From Methanohalophilus profundi (GTDB lineage: Archaea; Halobacteriota; Methanosarcinia; Methanosarcinales; Methanosarcinaceae), in the NCBI RefSeq assembly GCF_004137855.1, contig NZ_QBKB01000002.1, positions 817,518-881,517 of the forward strand: DNA of 64,000 nt, given 5' to 3'. The notes beneath the pieces were generated by a model. It was not told the origin of the DNA. It did not search any database and was given only the letters and a program-made list of their open reading frames with translations. Below are positions 11,807 through 20,727 of this stretch, piece after piece (position 1 is the first letter of the stretch; each line of letters begins with the position of its first letter). The position numbers and the translations under genes were made by a program.

Positions 11807-12889
11807 ATGAAAACGATATGTCTGATTGGGGGCAAGCTACAGGGCTTCGAGGTTGCTTATCTTGCCAGGAAATCCGGGATACAGGTACATCTGATCGACA
11901 GGAAAAACCAGCCTCTGATACGTAATAGTGTGGATGAGCATTTTTGCTTCGATATTACAGAAAGACCAGAAAGGCTCATAGAATTATCCCGCCACTCAGA
12001 TGCCATAATTCCGACAAATGAAAACCTTGATACCCTTCTCTTTTTGAAAAAAATAGAATCAGAACTATATTGCCCTCTTCTTTTCGATTTTGCCGCCTTT
12101 CATACCAGTATGGACAAAAGGCTTTCAAGGGAATATTTCAAATCGATCGATATACCCATTCCTTCAGAAAAACCCAAAAATCCACCTTATTTTGTAAAAC
12201 CCCCATGTATGAGCAGCAGCAAAGGGGCACGCATAATTGACAACGACAGTGAAATGGCAAACATTGATGATTCGATGGTCATTGAAGAATATGTACCCGG
12301 ACCGGTAGTTTCACTGGAAGTCGTGGGTGACGGGAGGAATTTCATGATCGGTCACCAGACACAGGTCCATATTGACCGGGAACATGATTGCCACAGGGTC
12401 ACCCCGATGGAGACAGATGCAAATTTCAGGGAAATCGCATACCTGCTGGCCAGCAATCTGTGCCTTAAAGGAATCATGGATGTGGAAGCAATACTATCCC
12501 CTGAAGGAATCCGTGTTATTGAGATTGATGCACGGTTTCCCAGCCAGACACCTACCGTAGTATATCACAGTGTTGGTGTAAACCTGCTCGAATGGCTAAT
12601 GGGAACTTTTGCAGGAAAAATAAAGGAAAATAATCCTCTTTCTGTTGGCAAACAATGTAACTATGAACACCTGATGGTATCTGATGGGAAACTTATCCCT
12701 GTTGGAGAACATATGCTTTCAGGCGGTGATGACTACCGGCTATTCCATGAATCAAACGGGTTGGAAATATTCAAATGTAAGGGGAAAAGACCAATCTATA
12801 CCCTGATATCCAGTGGCACGACCCGGCATGAAATGTGTGATAAAAGAAAAAAAGCAATTCAACTCATCAAATCCGATATGAAGCAATAA
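11807..12889 (+). CDS. pylC: 3-methylornithine--L-lysine ligase
   Basis: A 360-residue ATP-grasp ligase that joins methylornithine to the epsilon-amine of lysine, the second step of pyrrolysine synthesis. N-terminal fold MKTICLIGGKLQGFEVAYL, ATP-grasp centre around SSSKGARII and VIEEYVPGPVVSLEV, and the metal-binding IEIDARFPSQTPT. The start at 11807 is one base after the pylB amber codon and gives the usual N-terminus; an in-frame ATG at 11717 lies inside pylB and is not used. Translation is probably coupled to pylB. Confidence 0.95.
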   Translation: MKTICLIGGKLQGFEVAYLARKSGIQVHLIDRKNQPLIRNSVDEHFCFDITERPERLIELSRHSDAIIPTNENLDTLLFLKKIESELYCPLLFDFAAFHTSMDKRLSREYFKSIDIPIPSEKPKNPPYFVKPPCMSSSKGARIIDNDSEMANIDDSMVIEEYVPGPVVSLEVVGDGRNFMIGHQTQVHIDREHDCHRVTPMETDANFREIAYLLASNLCLKGIMDVEAILSPEGIRVIEIDARFPSQTPTVVYHSVGVNLLEWLMGTFAGKIKENNPLSVGKQCNYEHLMVSDGKLIPVGEHMLSGGDDYRLFHESNGLEIFKCKGKRPIYTLISSGTTRHEMCDKRKKAIQLIKSDMKQ

Positions 12890-12902
12890 AAGGAGGATTA
12901 AT

Positions 12903-13682
12903 ATGGCACTACTTACACCACAAGACCTAGAAGGACTTACAAAACAGCTTGAGTGCAATAACAATACTATCAAAAAAGCAACCGGAATGGACATTGCTGA
13001 CATATGCAAACAAATATACGGCACAACTCTTGACGGAGAAAAGGTAGGTATTGTGCCCATGACTTCCGGCAACGGTATCATTACCAATTTTTCGTCATCC
13101 CTGCTTACGATAACCGAATATTTCGGCCTTGATGGTGCTGTAACCGAGCACCCTGACGTTACCGGGTACTATGAAGCTGTTTCCAGTGATGCCGACATAA
13201 TACTGATGGCAGATGACCACATTTTTATTGCACATAATATGAGAAACGGCAAAATTGCAACCAATCATGTATGCACCGGAGTGGTTTATGCTGAAATCGC
13301 CTCCCGTTACAAATATGCCGACTCAAAAGATATACTTGTAATCGGCCTGGGAAGAGTTGGTTATGCCGGAGCACAACATCTCGTAAAAAGGGATTTCGAT
13401 GTGTATGCCTATGACCCCGACCGGGAAACTATGGAAAAGGCCCGCAGAGAACTGGGCATCATACCCTATGATCCCGAAGAAGAACACAAGTTCTCCATGG
13501 TCCTGGAGGCTACACCAAACCCCAACACGATCTCTGAAGGCATGGTGGCAGAAAGATGCCTCGTGTCCACACCGGGAATCCCCTGTGGTTTACCTGAAGA
13601 CATTGGGGAAAGAAACGAAATCGATCTGGTAATGGAACCTCTGATGATTGGCGTGGCTTCAATGCTTTATGCGGTAATGTAA
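12903..13682 (+). CDS. pylD: Pyrrolysine synthase, oxidative ring closure
   Basis: A 259-residue dehydrogenase that oxidises 3-methylornithyl-lysine so that it cyclises to pyrrolysine. The C-terminal Rossmann domain has the NAD-binding VIGLGRVGYAGA at about residues 147-158. The N-terminal helical domain is typical of PylD. An AAGGAGG Shine-Dalgarno sits 6 bases before ATG. It completes the gene order T-S-B-C-D. Transcription probably continues from pylC, 13 bases upstream. Confidence 0.95.
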   Translation: MALLTPQDLEGLTKQLECNNNTIKKATGMDIADICKQIYGTTLDGEKVGIVPMTSGNGIITNFSSSLLTITEYFGLDGAVTEHPDVTGYYEAVSSDADIILMADDHIFIAHNMRNGKIATNHVCTGVVYAEIASRYKYADSKDILVIGLGRVGYAGAQHLVKRDFDVYAYDPDRETMEKARRELGIIPYDPEEEHKFSMVLEATPNPNTISEGMVAERCLVSTPGIPCGLPEDIGERNEIDLVMEPLMIGVASMLYAVM

Positions 13683-13754
13683 GGGAAAGAGAACCCCTGC
13701 GATAAAAACAGGCATATTGATAGCGCTTTTTCATGAAAATTGAACATGAAAAGA

Positions 13755-13762
13755 TATATATA
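13755..13762 (+). promoter_or_regulatory. TATA box for mtbA
   Basis: TATATATA about 65 bases upstream of the mtbA ATG, in the 140-base gap after pylD. It predicts a 5' leader near 40 bases carrying the AAGGAG Shine-Dalgarno at 13809-13814. mtbA can thus be made independently of the pyl operon, which fits a highly expressed catabolic enzyme. Confidence 0.55.
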
Positions 13763-13822
13763 TGCTAAATGCGTAGCCAGATTACCTTTTAGAATAAAAA
13801 TAAGTTTTAAGGAGTAAAGGTT

Positions 13823-14851
13823 ATGGTTGAATATACACCCAAAGAGAGATTAGCACGCGTATTTGCAGGTAAAGAAGTAGACAGGATGCCTGCTATCTGT
13901 GCCACCCAGACAGGAACAGTCGAACAGATGGATGCAGTAGATGCTTACTGGCCAGAAGCTCATGAAGACCCTGTAAAAATGGCAGCATTGGCAGAAGCAG
14001 GACACACAGTTGTAGGATTTGAAGCAATACGTGTTCCTTTCGACATCACAGCAGAAGCAGAATTTTTCGGATGCGGAATCAAGCCAAGTACCAAGGAACA
14101 GCAGCCATCCGTAATCAGCCACATTGTCAGCAAGATCGAAGACGTCGAGCAATTCGAAGGATATAACGTTGAAGATGGCAGGATCGGAAATGTATCCAAG
14201 GCAGTCAAGATCCTCGCAGACAAATACGGTGACGAACTTCCAATCATCGGCAGTATGATCGGACCATTCTCCCTCGCACAGCACCTTAACGGTGACTCCT
14301 GGTTCATGAACATCATGACCGACCAGGAATTTGGCCTCAAACTCATGGAATTCACCACTGAGTTCTGCACACAGTACGCCCTCAAGCAGGTCGAGAACGG
14401 TGCCGACACCTTTGCAATCATTGATCCAACAGCCAGCTACCAGCTTATTGGTGCTGACTTCTACAAGACTTTCGTAGTTCCGTTCCACCAGAAGATTGTT
14501 GAAGCACTCCACGAAAAAGGTATACCATCCATCCTCCACATCTGCGGAGACACAACAAACGGACTTGCAATCATGGAAACCTGCGGCGTAGACGCAATCA
14601 GTGTAGACCAGAATGTCGACCCTGCAGCAGCAGTTGAGAATGTGGACAAGGCCCTCATATTAGGTAACCTCGACCCTGTAAGTGTCCTCTGGAACCAGGG
14701 CGAAGACAATGTCGAAGGTGTAAAGGAAGAATCCAAGAACGTTCTCGATGCAGGAGTACAGCTTCTCGCACCGGGTTGCGGTATTGTGAGCAAGACTCCT
14801 ACCCAGAACCTTCAGGCAATGATCGAAGCAGCAAAGAACTGGACATACTAA
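13823..14851 (+). CDS. mtbA: Methylcobamide:CoM methyltransferase, methylamine type
   Basis: A 342-residue zinc enzyme of the uroporphyrinogen-decarboxylase fold that moves the methyl group from a methylated corrinoid protein to coenzyme M. The zinc ligands are visible as His-x-Cys in ILHICGDT (about residue 237-239) and Cys in LAPGCG (about 316). The N-terminus ([22 protein letters not shown]) and [11 protein letters not shown] resemble MtbA more than the methanol enzyme MtaA, and the neighbouring pyl genes favour a methylamine role. The codon choice (many C- and G-ending codons) looks optimised for high expression. MtaA-type use cannot be fully excluded. Confidence 0.88.
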   Translation: MVEYTPKERLARVFAGKEVDRMPAICATQTGTVEQMDAVDAYWPEAHEDPVKMAALAEAGHTVVGFEAIRVPFDITAEAEFFGCGIKPSTKEQQPSVISHIVSKIEDVEQFEGYNVEDGRIGNVSKAVKILADKYGDELPIIGSMIGPFSLAQHLNGDSWFMNIMTDQEFGLKLMEFTTEFCTQYALKQVENGADTFAIIDPTASYQLIGADFYKTFVVPFHQKIVEALHEKGIPSILHICGDTTNGLAIMETCGVDAISVDQNVDPAAAVENVDKALILGNLDPVSVLWNQGEDNVEGVKEESKNVLDAGVQLLAPGCGIVSKTPTQNLQAMIEAAKNWTY

Positions 14852-14876
14852 GTCCAGTCTTTTTCTCTCTTTTTTC
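14838..14876 (+). terminator. Intrinsic terminator after mtbA
   Basis: Perfect 7-base inverted repeat ACTGGAC (14838-14844) and GTCCAGT (14852-14858), with a 7-base loop containing the mtbA stop codon, followed by a pyrimidine tract rich in T up to 14875. It has both the hairpin and the T tract, more than most archaeal terminators need. Confidence 0.75.
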
Positions 14877-15013
14877 ATAACTCCTATATTTGTTTGGCTT
14901 TTTACAGACCAGGAATGCTTACTGCAATATTTTTTTATTACATTATTCCATAAGATATTATTAGCTTATTATATGCAGCATAAGAGGTTTTCTATAATAT
15001 CGTTTTGAGAAAG

Positions 15014-15023
15014 TTATATATAA
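15014..15023 (+). promoter_or_regulatory. TATA box for the Fsr-like operon
   Basis: TTATATATAA about 45-50 bases upstream of the first gene of the operon at 15067. It leaves a leader of about 20-25 bases containing GAGGA before the ATG. It is the only strong promoter-like element seen before the run of overlapping genes 15067-21012. Confidence 0.5.
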
Positions 15024-15066
15024 TTCCTCCTTTATGTGCTAAATATAGTAAATAAGAGGAATAACA

Positions 15067-15459
15067 ATGAAAATCTGCATAACATCAAAAGGCAATGAAC
15101 CCGATTTTGATATTGAGCCCCGTTTTGGTAGAGCACCTTATTTCATAATAACAAATACCGAAACCGGAGAATTTGAAACAAAGGAAAACACTGCAGCGGG
15201 TGCTACCGGGGGTGCCGGCATACAAGCTGCCCAGGACGTCGCAAAAATGCAGGCAGATGTTTTGATCACCGGCAATGTGGGACCTAATGCCTACGAAGTC
15301 CTTTCCACAGCAGGAATAGAAGTCGTAACTACTTCCGGCGTATCAGTAAAAGAAGCAGTTGAACAGTATAATAAAGGTACTCTGGAAAAGGTATCCGGTC
15401 CAACTGCCAAGGCACATGCAGGCATGGGTCGCGGACAGGGCAGAGGGGGAAGAAAATGA
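15067..15459 (+). CDS. Dinitrogenase iron-molybdenum cofactor family protein (NifX/NifB-C like)
   Basis: A 130-residue protein of the NifX/NafY/NifB C-terminal fold, which in known members binds Fe-S cofactor precursors. Typical features are KICITSKGNEPDFDIEPRFG (conserved N-terminal strand and RFGRAPYF), the loop KENTAAGATGGAGIQAAQ and TSGVSVKEAV. The C-terminus is Gly/Arg-rich (GMGRGQGRGGRK). It heads the operon leading to the Fsr-like reductase and overlaps the next gene by ATGA. No nif genes are present, so a role in another metallocofactor is more likely (inference). Confidence 0.85.
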   Translation: MKICITSKGNEPDFDIEPRFGRAPYFIITNTETGEFETKENTAAGATGGAGIQAAQDVAKMQADVLITGNVGPNAYEVLSTAGIEVVTTSGVSVKEAVEQYNKGTLEKVSGPTAKAHAGMGRGQGRGGRK

Positions 15460-15821
15460 AAGTATGTATACCGGCAACCGAAAATAGTGGAATAGATTCA
15501 CCTGTAGGGCAGCACTTTGGTAGAGTCCCTTATTACACAATATACGACAGTGAGACTGGCAAGGTAGATGTTCTGGAGAATACCAGTGAGCATATGGGTG
15601 GCGTTGGATTGCCTCCTGAATTACTCGCAAATGAAAGAGTTGAAACCATGCTCTGTGGAAGTCTAGGGTGGAAAGCCGTACAGTTGTTCGAACAGTTCGG
15701 CATCAAAGTTTTTGTAGGGGCACAGGGAAGCGTCAATGATGCCATCGAGGACTGGAAAAGTGACAGGCTCGAGCAAGCTGGTGCAAACAACTCCTGCAGT
15801 GGACATGACCACGAACACTGA
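15456..15821 (+). CDS. Second dinitrogenase-cofactor family protein with His tail
   Basis: A 121-residue paralogue of the preceding protein, same fold: SGIDSPVGQHFGRVPYYTIY at the N-terminus, then ENTSEHMGGVGLPPELL. The end (CSGHDHEH) is a likely metal-binding tail absent from its neighbour. The start codon overlaps the preceding stop, so the two are made together, possibly as a heterodimer. The reductase gene begins 10 bases later. A function in Fe-S or siroheme cofactor handling for that enzyme is inference from context. Confidence 0.85.
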   Translation: MKVCIPATENSGIDSPVGQHFGRVPYYTIYDSETGKVDVLENTSEHMGGVGLPPELLANERVETMLCGSLGWKAVQLFEQFGIKVFVGAQGSVNDAIEDWKSDRLEQAGANNSCSGHDHEH

Positions 15822-15830
15822 TGTGATTAT

Positions 15831-17747
15831 ATGGTAGAAAATAAATGGTTCCTGAAAGATGCTATTGTAGATACAGGCATGTGTACCCTTTGTGGGGCAT
15901 GTGCTGCTGTTTGTCCGTATGATCTTATACGTTTTGATGAAAACGGACCATATCTTAAAGATGAATGCTACAGGAATGGCGAGGGAGCATGCAAAGATGT
16001 ATGTCAGCGGGTAATGACCGATGCTTCCCGGATAGCACTTAATACTTTCAATTTCAAGGCAAAACCTCCCAGTGTATTGGGACAATACGAAAAAATAGTT
16101 TCCGCAAGAGCAACAGATGAGGCTCTCGCAGAAAAAGGACAGGATGGAGGCGCTGTCTCATCCCTTATTGCATATTGTATGGATAAGGGACTTATAGACG
16201 GAGCCATAACAACAGCTGGTTTTGCCAAACCTGCAGCAAACATAATTGGAAAGAGGGAAGAAATAACAACATCTCAGGGAGCAAAATATTCAACCGTCCC
16301 ATTATTATCTACTCTCAGAAATGAAAAAGATAATTTCAACAAAGTAGCAGTCGTAGGAACTCCATGTCAAACCTATGGCGTCCGTAGAATGCAATATTTC
16401 AACGGGCTTAACGTGCACCCTGTAGAAAAAGGAATGGATGGAGAATTTGCCAATAATCCTACTATTGAATACACGATTGGCCTATTTTGCATGGAAAATT
16501 TCAATTATCACAAACTATCCGATTTCCTGGAAAAACAGGGAATCAAACTTAACGATATTAAAAAATATTCCATTCAACTTGATGAAATGATTATAACCAC
16601 GGATGAGAAAAATATTGAGATCTCCCTGAAGGACCTTCAAGATTGTGTTTGGGATGGCTGTAAGATCTGCAGGGACGCAGTATCAAAGGTCGCTGATATT
16701 TCTGCAGGAAGCTCCGGGTCGTCAAAGGGGTGGACTACATTGATAGCCCGCAATGCCAAAGGATTAAAATTGCTTAATGATGCAAATGAAGCGGGTTATA
16801 TTGAGATTTCAAATGAAGTAGATATTGAAATGACAAAAGAACTGGCACAATTCAAAATGAGAAAGTTCCGTCATGAACTTGACAAACGTCTCAATTCAGA
16901 GGAAAAAGTCAGCTACTACTGGGTTCGTGACTATCCGGGAGTAAGACCCGAAGCAAAAGGAACAAACTTTGTCAAGATAAAAACCGATTCCGGAATTACC
17001 ACATACAAATATCTGGAAAAAGTTGCCAAACTTGCCGAAAAATATGGAGACGGTACACTGGAAATGACTACAAGGAAAAGTATCGAAATCCAGGGTGTCC
17101 CGGGGGAAAACATCGATGATCTTATGGCAGAAATATACGCTGAAGGATTGAAGACAATCGGAATGGGATATGCTACAGCATGCCCGGGAATGGATTATTG
17201 TCCCGAAGGGCTTGTGAGTACAAAGGAACTGGCCAACAAGCTAACAATGCATTTTGCTCAAAAATTGACACCCCATAAAATGAAAGTGGGGATTGCCGGT
17301 TGTCCGAATAGCTGTGTCCGTGTAAGAGAGCATGACATCGGCATAATGGGCCAGCTCAGACCGGTTATCGATGAAACAAAGTGCACAGGCTGTGGAAGAT
17401 GTACCGAACTTTGCAAGTTTAATGCCATATCCATTGAGGGCAAAAAGGCAGTTATAAACCGGGATCTTTGTGGAAATTGTGGATGGTGTGTCAGAGGATG
17501 CCCCCATGAAGCTGCCCTGGAAGATAAACGCGGTTACTCTTTATGGATAGGAGGTAACGGTGCACGCCGTCCTACAGAGGGAGTATTGATCAAATCATTC
17601 TGTGACGAGGAAGAAATCATAGAGACGATCAATGATATAGCTAGAGCATTCATAAAATACCGCACAGATCCCGGTAAAGAAAGGTTAGGCAATATTATGG
17701 ACAAAATCGGCCAGGGAACTTTTATCAAAGAAATCCTGAAAAACTGA
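15831..17747 (+). CDS. fsr: F420H2-dependent sulfite/nitrite reductase (Fsr-like fusion)
   Basis: A 638-residue fusion. Residues about 15-60 hold ferredoxin-type cysteines (CTLCGACAAVCP), about 80-330 an FrhB/FpoF-like F420H2 oxidase (KGQDGGAVSSL, VVGTPCQTYGV, CVWDGCKICRD), and about 360-600 a dissimilatory-type sulfite reductase: siroheme-cluster cysteines C-x5-C (ACPGMDYC) and C-x3-C (GCPNSC), with an inserted ferredoxin (CTGCGRCTELC and CGNCGWCVRGC). This is the Fsr layout, near the 620 residues of the Methanocaldococcus enzyme. The Methanosarcinales/ANME homologues (group II) are a separate branch, one of which is reported to reduce nitrite. The physiological substrate here is open. Confidence 0.9.
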   Translation: MVENKWFLKDAIVDTGMCTLCGACAAVCPYDLIRFDENGPYLKDECYRNGEGACKDVCQRVMTDASRIALNTFNFKAKPPSVLGQYEKIVSARATDEALAEKGQDGGAVSSLIAYCMDKGLIDGAITTAGFAKPAANIIGKREEITTSQGAKYSTVPLLSTLRNEKDNFNKVAVVGTPCQTYGVRRMQYFNGLNVHPVEKGMDGEFANNPTIEYTIGLFCMENFNYHKLSDFLEKQGIKLNDIKKYSIQLDEMIITTDEKNIEISLKDLQDCVWDGCKICRDAVSKVADISAGSSGSSKGWTTLIARNAKGLKLLNDANEAGYIEISNEVDIEMTKELAQFKMRKFRHELDKRLNSEEKVSYYWVRDYPGVRPEAKGTNFVKIKTDSGITTYKYLEKVAKLAEKYGDGTLEMTTRKSIEIQGVPGENIDDLMAEIYAEGLKTIGMGYATACPGMDYCPEGLVSTKELANKLTMHFAQKLTPHKMKVGIAGCPNSCVRVREHDIGIMGQLRPVIDETKCTGCGRCTELCKFNAISIEGKKAVINRDLCGNCGWCVRGCPHEAALEDKRGYSLWIGGNGARRPTEGVLIKSFCDEEEIIETINDIARAFIKYRTDPGKERLGNIMDKIGQGTFIKEILKN

Positions 17748-17758
17748 AGTGAATAACT

Positions 17759-18583
17759 ATGAAAATAACTGTGGCAAGCGGGAAAGGAGGAACTGGAAAA
17801 ACAACAGTTGCTGTTAATTTCTTCCTTTCTGTTCCAAAAACCAGCCTCCTTGACTGTGATGTGGAGGAGCCAAATTCCAATCTGTTTTTACACAATGATC
17901 TTGAAAAAGTAAAAGAGGTTACTATACCAGTTCCTGTGATAGATGAGCAAAAATGCGAGCATTGCGGCAAATGTGCTGATTTTTGCAATTACAATGCGCT
18001 TGCAGCACTACCACAAAAAGTGATGGTTTTTTCCGATCTCTGTCATGGCTGTGGAGGCTGTAGCCTCGTCTGTCCCAATGATGCTATCAGTGAAACAGGA
18101 CGCAACATAGGGAACATAGAGAGATCCTTTTCAGGACAGTTCCATACAGGACTTCTGAATATAGGAGAAGCAATGGCATCACCCCTGATAAAAGAACTCA
18201 AGAACTATGCAGGCGAAAATACAGTAATAATGGACGCTCCCCCGGGCACCGCATGTCCTATGATCACAACAGTTGAAGATACTGACTATTGCATCCTTGT
18301 TACCGAACCCACACCTTTTGGACTCAATGATCTGAAACTAGCAGCGGAAGTTGTCCGGGAAATGAAAATTCCTGCGGGAGTGATAATCAACCGTGCAGGA
18401 GTAGGGGATGGAGGTGTTGAAGAATATTGCCAGCAAGCCGGTTTACCAGTAATAATGGAAATTCCCTATGACCGCAGAATAGCTGAAGCTTATTCAGAAG
18501 GCATACCTTTTGTTGAAACAATGCCGCAGTGGAAAGAAAAATTCCTGCAGATGTTTGAAACTATAAAGGAGGCTGTTAGATGA
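17759..18583 (+). CDS. MinD-superfamily P-loop ATPase with inserted ferredoxin domain (first)
   Basis: A 274-residue ATPase. The deviant Walker A is intact (SGKGGTGKTTVAVNF, with the signature Lys). Residues about 62-105 hold an inserted two-cluster ferredoxin (CEHCGKCADFC, CHGCGGCSLVCP). Switch II is seen as MDAPPGTACPM, and VTEPTPFGLNDL follows. COG1149-type proteins are believed to assist Fe-S or metallocofactor assembly by analogy with Mrp/NBP35. It follows the reductase by 11 bases and overlaps the second ATPase by ATGA. Confidence 0.88.
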   Translation: MKITVASGKGGTGKTTVAVNFFLSVPKTSLLDCDVEEPNSNLFLHNDLEKVKEVTIPVPVIDEQKCEHCGKCADFCNYNALAALPQKVMVFSDLCHGCGGCSLVCPNDAISETGRNIGNIERSFSGQFHTGLLNIGEAMASPLIKELKNYAGENTVIMDAPPGTACPMITTVEDTDYCILVTEPTPFGLNDLKLAAEVVREMKIPAGVIINRAGVGDGGVEEYCQQAGLPVIMEIPYDRRIAEAYSEGIPFVETMPQWKEKFLQMFETIKEAVR

Positions 18584-19443
18584 AACAACTCACAGTAATC
18601 AGTGGCAAAGGAGGCACCGGCAAAACCACCCTCACCTCAGCCTTTGCAGCTCTTGCGGAAAATGCCACCATTGCAGACTGTGATGTCGATGCTGCAAATA
18701 TGCACCTGCTGCTGCAACCTGAAATAATAAAAACCCATGATTTTACCGCATTACCTACCGCAATCATACACCCTGAACAGTGCACAGGATGTGGGCTATG
18801 TGTTGACCATTGCAGATTCGGGGCAATAAAGGAAGGTTTCAAAATCGATCCGTACATATGTGAAGGTTGTGGAGTATGCGAGTATGTCTGCCCTGCCGAT
18901 GCGGTGACAATGGAATATAATAAGTGCGGGGAAGCCTATGAATCTAAAACCCGGTTCGGACCGCTTGTTCATGCCAAACTCGGAATAGGGGAAGAAGCCG
19001 GAGGAAAACTTGTCACACTTGTCAGGGAAATTGCAGAAAGGGTAGCTAAGGAGAACAATTCAGATACAATAATCATAGACGGACCGCCAGGTACCGGTTG
19101 CTCGGTAATTGCAGCTCTTGCGGGTGTGGACATTGCCCTTGTAGTCACCGAACCCACTGTAGCCGGAATCCATGATCTTAAAAGAGTGATAGAAGTGGCA
19201 GAACACTTCGATATACCATCTCTGGTTTGCATAAACAAATCCGATATAAACGACAGCAAAAGAAAAGAAATAGAAACTTTCTGCACCCAGAAAGGGATTA
19301 AAATTGCAGGCAAAATCCCTTATGATACAACCCCTACCGAGGCAATGGTACAGGGAAAAACAATTGTGGAATATACCGACAATTCTTTTGCAAAATGCGT
19401 CATAGAAGTATGGGAAGAAGTAAAAGAAGAGATGCAATCATGA
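18580..19443 (+). CDS. MinD-superfamily P-loop ATPase with inserted ferredoxin domain (second)
   Basis: A 287-residue paralogue of the preceding ATPase: Walker A SGKGGTGKTTLTSAF, ferredoxin insert CTGCGLCVDHC and CEGCGVCEYVCP (about residues 68-110), switch II IDGPPGTGCSV, and VTEPTVAGIHDL. Two such proteins encoded together probably act as a heterodimer, since MinD-type ATPases dimerise around ATP. Both neighbours overlap it by four bases, so expression is coupled. Cofactor delivery to the Fsr-like reductase is a reasonable guess from the operon. Confidence 0.88.
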   Translation: MKQLTVISGKGGTGKTTLTSAFAALAENATIADCDVDAANMHLLLQPEIIKTHDFTALPTAIIHPEQCTGCGLCVDHCRFGAIKEGFKIDPYICEGCGVCEYVCPADAVTMEYNKCGEAYESKTRFGPLVHAKLGIGEEAGGKLVTLVREIAERVAKENNSDTIIIDGPPGTGCSVIAALAGVDIALVVTEPTVAGIHDLKRVIEVAEHFDIPSLVCINKSDINDSKRKEIETFCTQKGIKIAGKIPYDTTPTEAMVQGKTIVEYTDNSFAKCVIEVWEEVKEEMQS

Positions 19444-20012
19444 AATGTGCAACCTGTCAGGAGAAGGAATGCCGCAACGGGAAAGATTGCAGCGGTGTTG
19501 CAGAAGATATCGAATATACCGGTGAAGACCTCGACTGTATGCAGGTTGCAGCTGCTATCGAAGGGCAATACTATATGCAAAAAACCCGGCTGGAAGAACT
19601 TATCCTGTTTGCCAGACAAATGGGTTACCAAAAACTGGGAATTGCTTTTTGTATCGGGCTGGCGAGTGAAGCCGCAACTATCACCCGAATCCTGGAAAAG
19701 GATTTTAAGGTTTATTCCACCTGCTGCAAGGTCTGTGGTATCCCGAAGGAAAAGTATGAACTTGAAAAGATCCAGCCGGATCAATTCGAGGTTACCTGTA
19801 ACCCGAAGGGACAGGCCCTCTTACTTGCCAAAAAACAAACCGAGCTCAATATCATCGTCGGCCTCTGTATGGGCCATGACATTATATTTACCCGCCACAG
19901 TGAATCCCCGGTAACCACCCTGATTGTCAAGGATCGGGTGCTTGCACATAATCCTGCAGGTGCAATCTATTCCGGATATTACCTGCGTAAAAAATTCAAT
20001 ATGGAAGATTGA
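19440..20012 (+). CDS. DUF1847 cysteine-rich protein
   Basis: A 190-residue protein with an N-terminal cysteine cluster (CATCQEKECRNGKDC) and further cysteines in the middle (STCCKVCGIPKEKYELEK, EVTCNPKGQ) and in GLCMGHDIIF. This matches DUF1847, a family of unknown function often found with corrinoid or Fe-S proteins. The start at 19440 overlaps the previous stop; a longer in-frame extension into the ATPase gene is not supported. Metal or cluster binding is likely from the cysteines but unproven. Confidence 0.8.
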   Translation: MKCATCQEKECRNGKDCSGVAEDIEYTGEDLDCMQVAAAIEGQYYMQKTRLEELILFARQMGYQKLGIAFCIGLASEAATITRILEKDFKVYSTCCKVCGIPKEKYELEKIQPDQFEVTCNPKGQALLLAKKQTELNIIVGLCMGHDIIFTRHSESPVTTLIVKDRVLAHNPAGAIYSGYYLRKKFNMED

Positions 20013-20014
20013 AT

Positions 20015-20707
20015 ATGGAACTTACCGTTGTTTATGATAATAATGCAGCCGAGGGTTTCCATGCAGGATGGGGATTTGCCTGCCTGATTCGACAGGGAGA
20101 CACTACGCTTCTTTTTGATACGGGTTGGAACGGACCCGCCCTGCTGGAAAACCTTCAAAATGTGGGCGTGAAACCCTCTGACATAGACATACTTATCCTA
20201 TCTCACCAGCACTGGGATCATATAGGAGGATTGTCTGCAATATTACATAATTCAGATGCCCTGGAAGTGTATGTACCCAGGGCATTCTCCCCAAATCTCA
20301 AAAAGGAAATAGCCAGATATGCCCATCTTATAGAAGTCACAAAATCCCGGCAGGTCTGCAAGGGAGTTTTTACCACCGGTCAACTGGGAAGCCGCATAAA
20401 AGAACAATCCCTTATCCTGCAATCTGAAGATGAATTGTATATTATAACCGGATGTGCCCATCCGGGACTGGGGAAAATAATCGATAACGCTGCAAAAATG
20501 GGTAATGTCACAGGTGTACTCGGAGGACTACACGACTTCAATGACATGGACACATTGGGCAAACTTTCATACATAGCAGCCGGGCACTGCACATCCCACC
20601 TGGATGAAATCAGACGCAAATATCCGGATAGATTTGCATACATCTATGCGGGATACTCCGTAGACATATGGCAATATGACAAGAAATATATCCTAAGATT
20701 TCTATAA
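20015..20707 (+). CDS. Metallo-beta-lactamase-fold hydrolase
   Basis: A 230-residue protein with the metal motif H-x-H-x-D-H in LSHQHWDHIGG and later ligands in TGCAHPG and GGLHDFND. It resembles the archaeal MJ0888-like group sometimes named after dihydropterin-ribofuranosylaminobenzene phosphate synthase, whose role in methanopterin synthesis is not settled for all members. ATG 20015 is preferred: a GGAAG lies 7 bases before it, whereas the alternative TTG 20009 has no room for one. It is the sixth gene of the operon. Confidence 0.82.
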   Translation: MELTVVYDNNAAEGFHAGWGFACLIRQGDTTLLFDTGWNGPALLENLQNVGVKPSDIDILILSHQHWDHIGGLSAILHNSDALEVYVPRAFSPNLKKEIARYAHLIEVTKSRQVCKGVFTTGQLGSRIKEQSLILQSEDELYIITGCAHPGLGKIIDNAAKMGNVTGVLGGLHDFNDMDTLGKLSYIAAGHCTSHLDEIRRKYPDRFAYIYAGYSVDIWQYDKKYILRFL

Positions 20708-20727
20708 TGTTTGATGGGAGGATACGT

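Noticed and set aside
13823-14851. Uroporphyrinogen decarboxylase (HemE)
   Set aside because: The fold is shared, but His-x-Cys and distal Cys zinc ligands and close likeness to MtbA mark it as a methylcobamide:CoM methyltransferase.
15831-17747. Plain F420 hydrogenase beta subunit or coenzyme F420 dehydrogenase
   Set aside because: The C-terminal half with siroheme-cluster cysteines shows a fused sulfite reductase, so a lone FrhB/FpoF name would be wrong.
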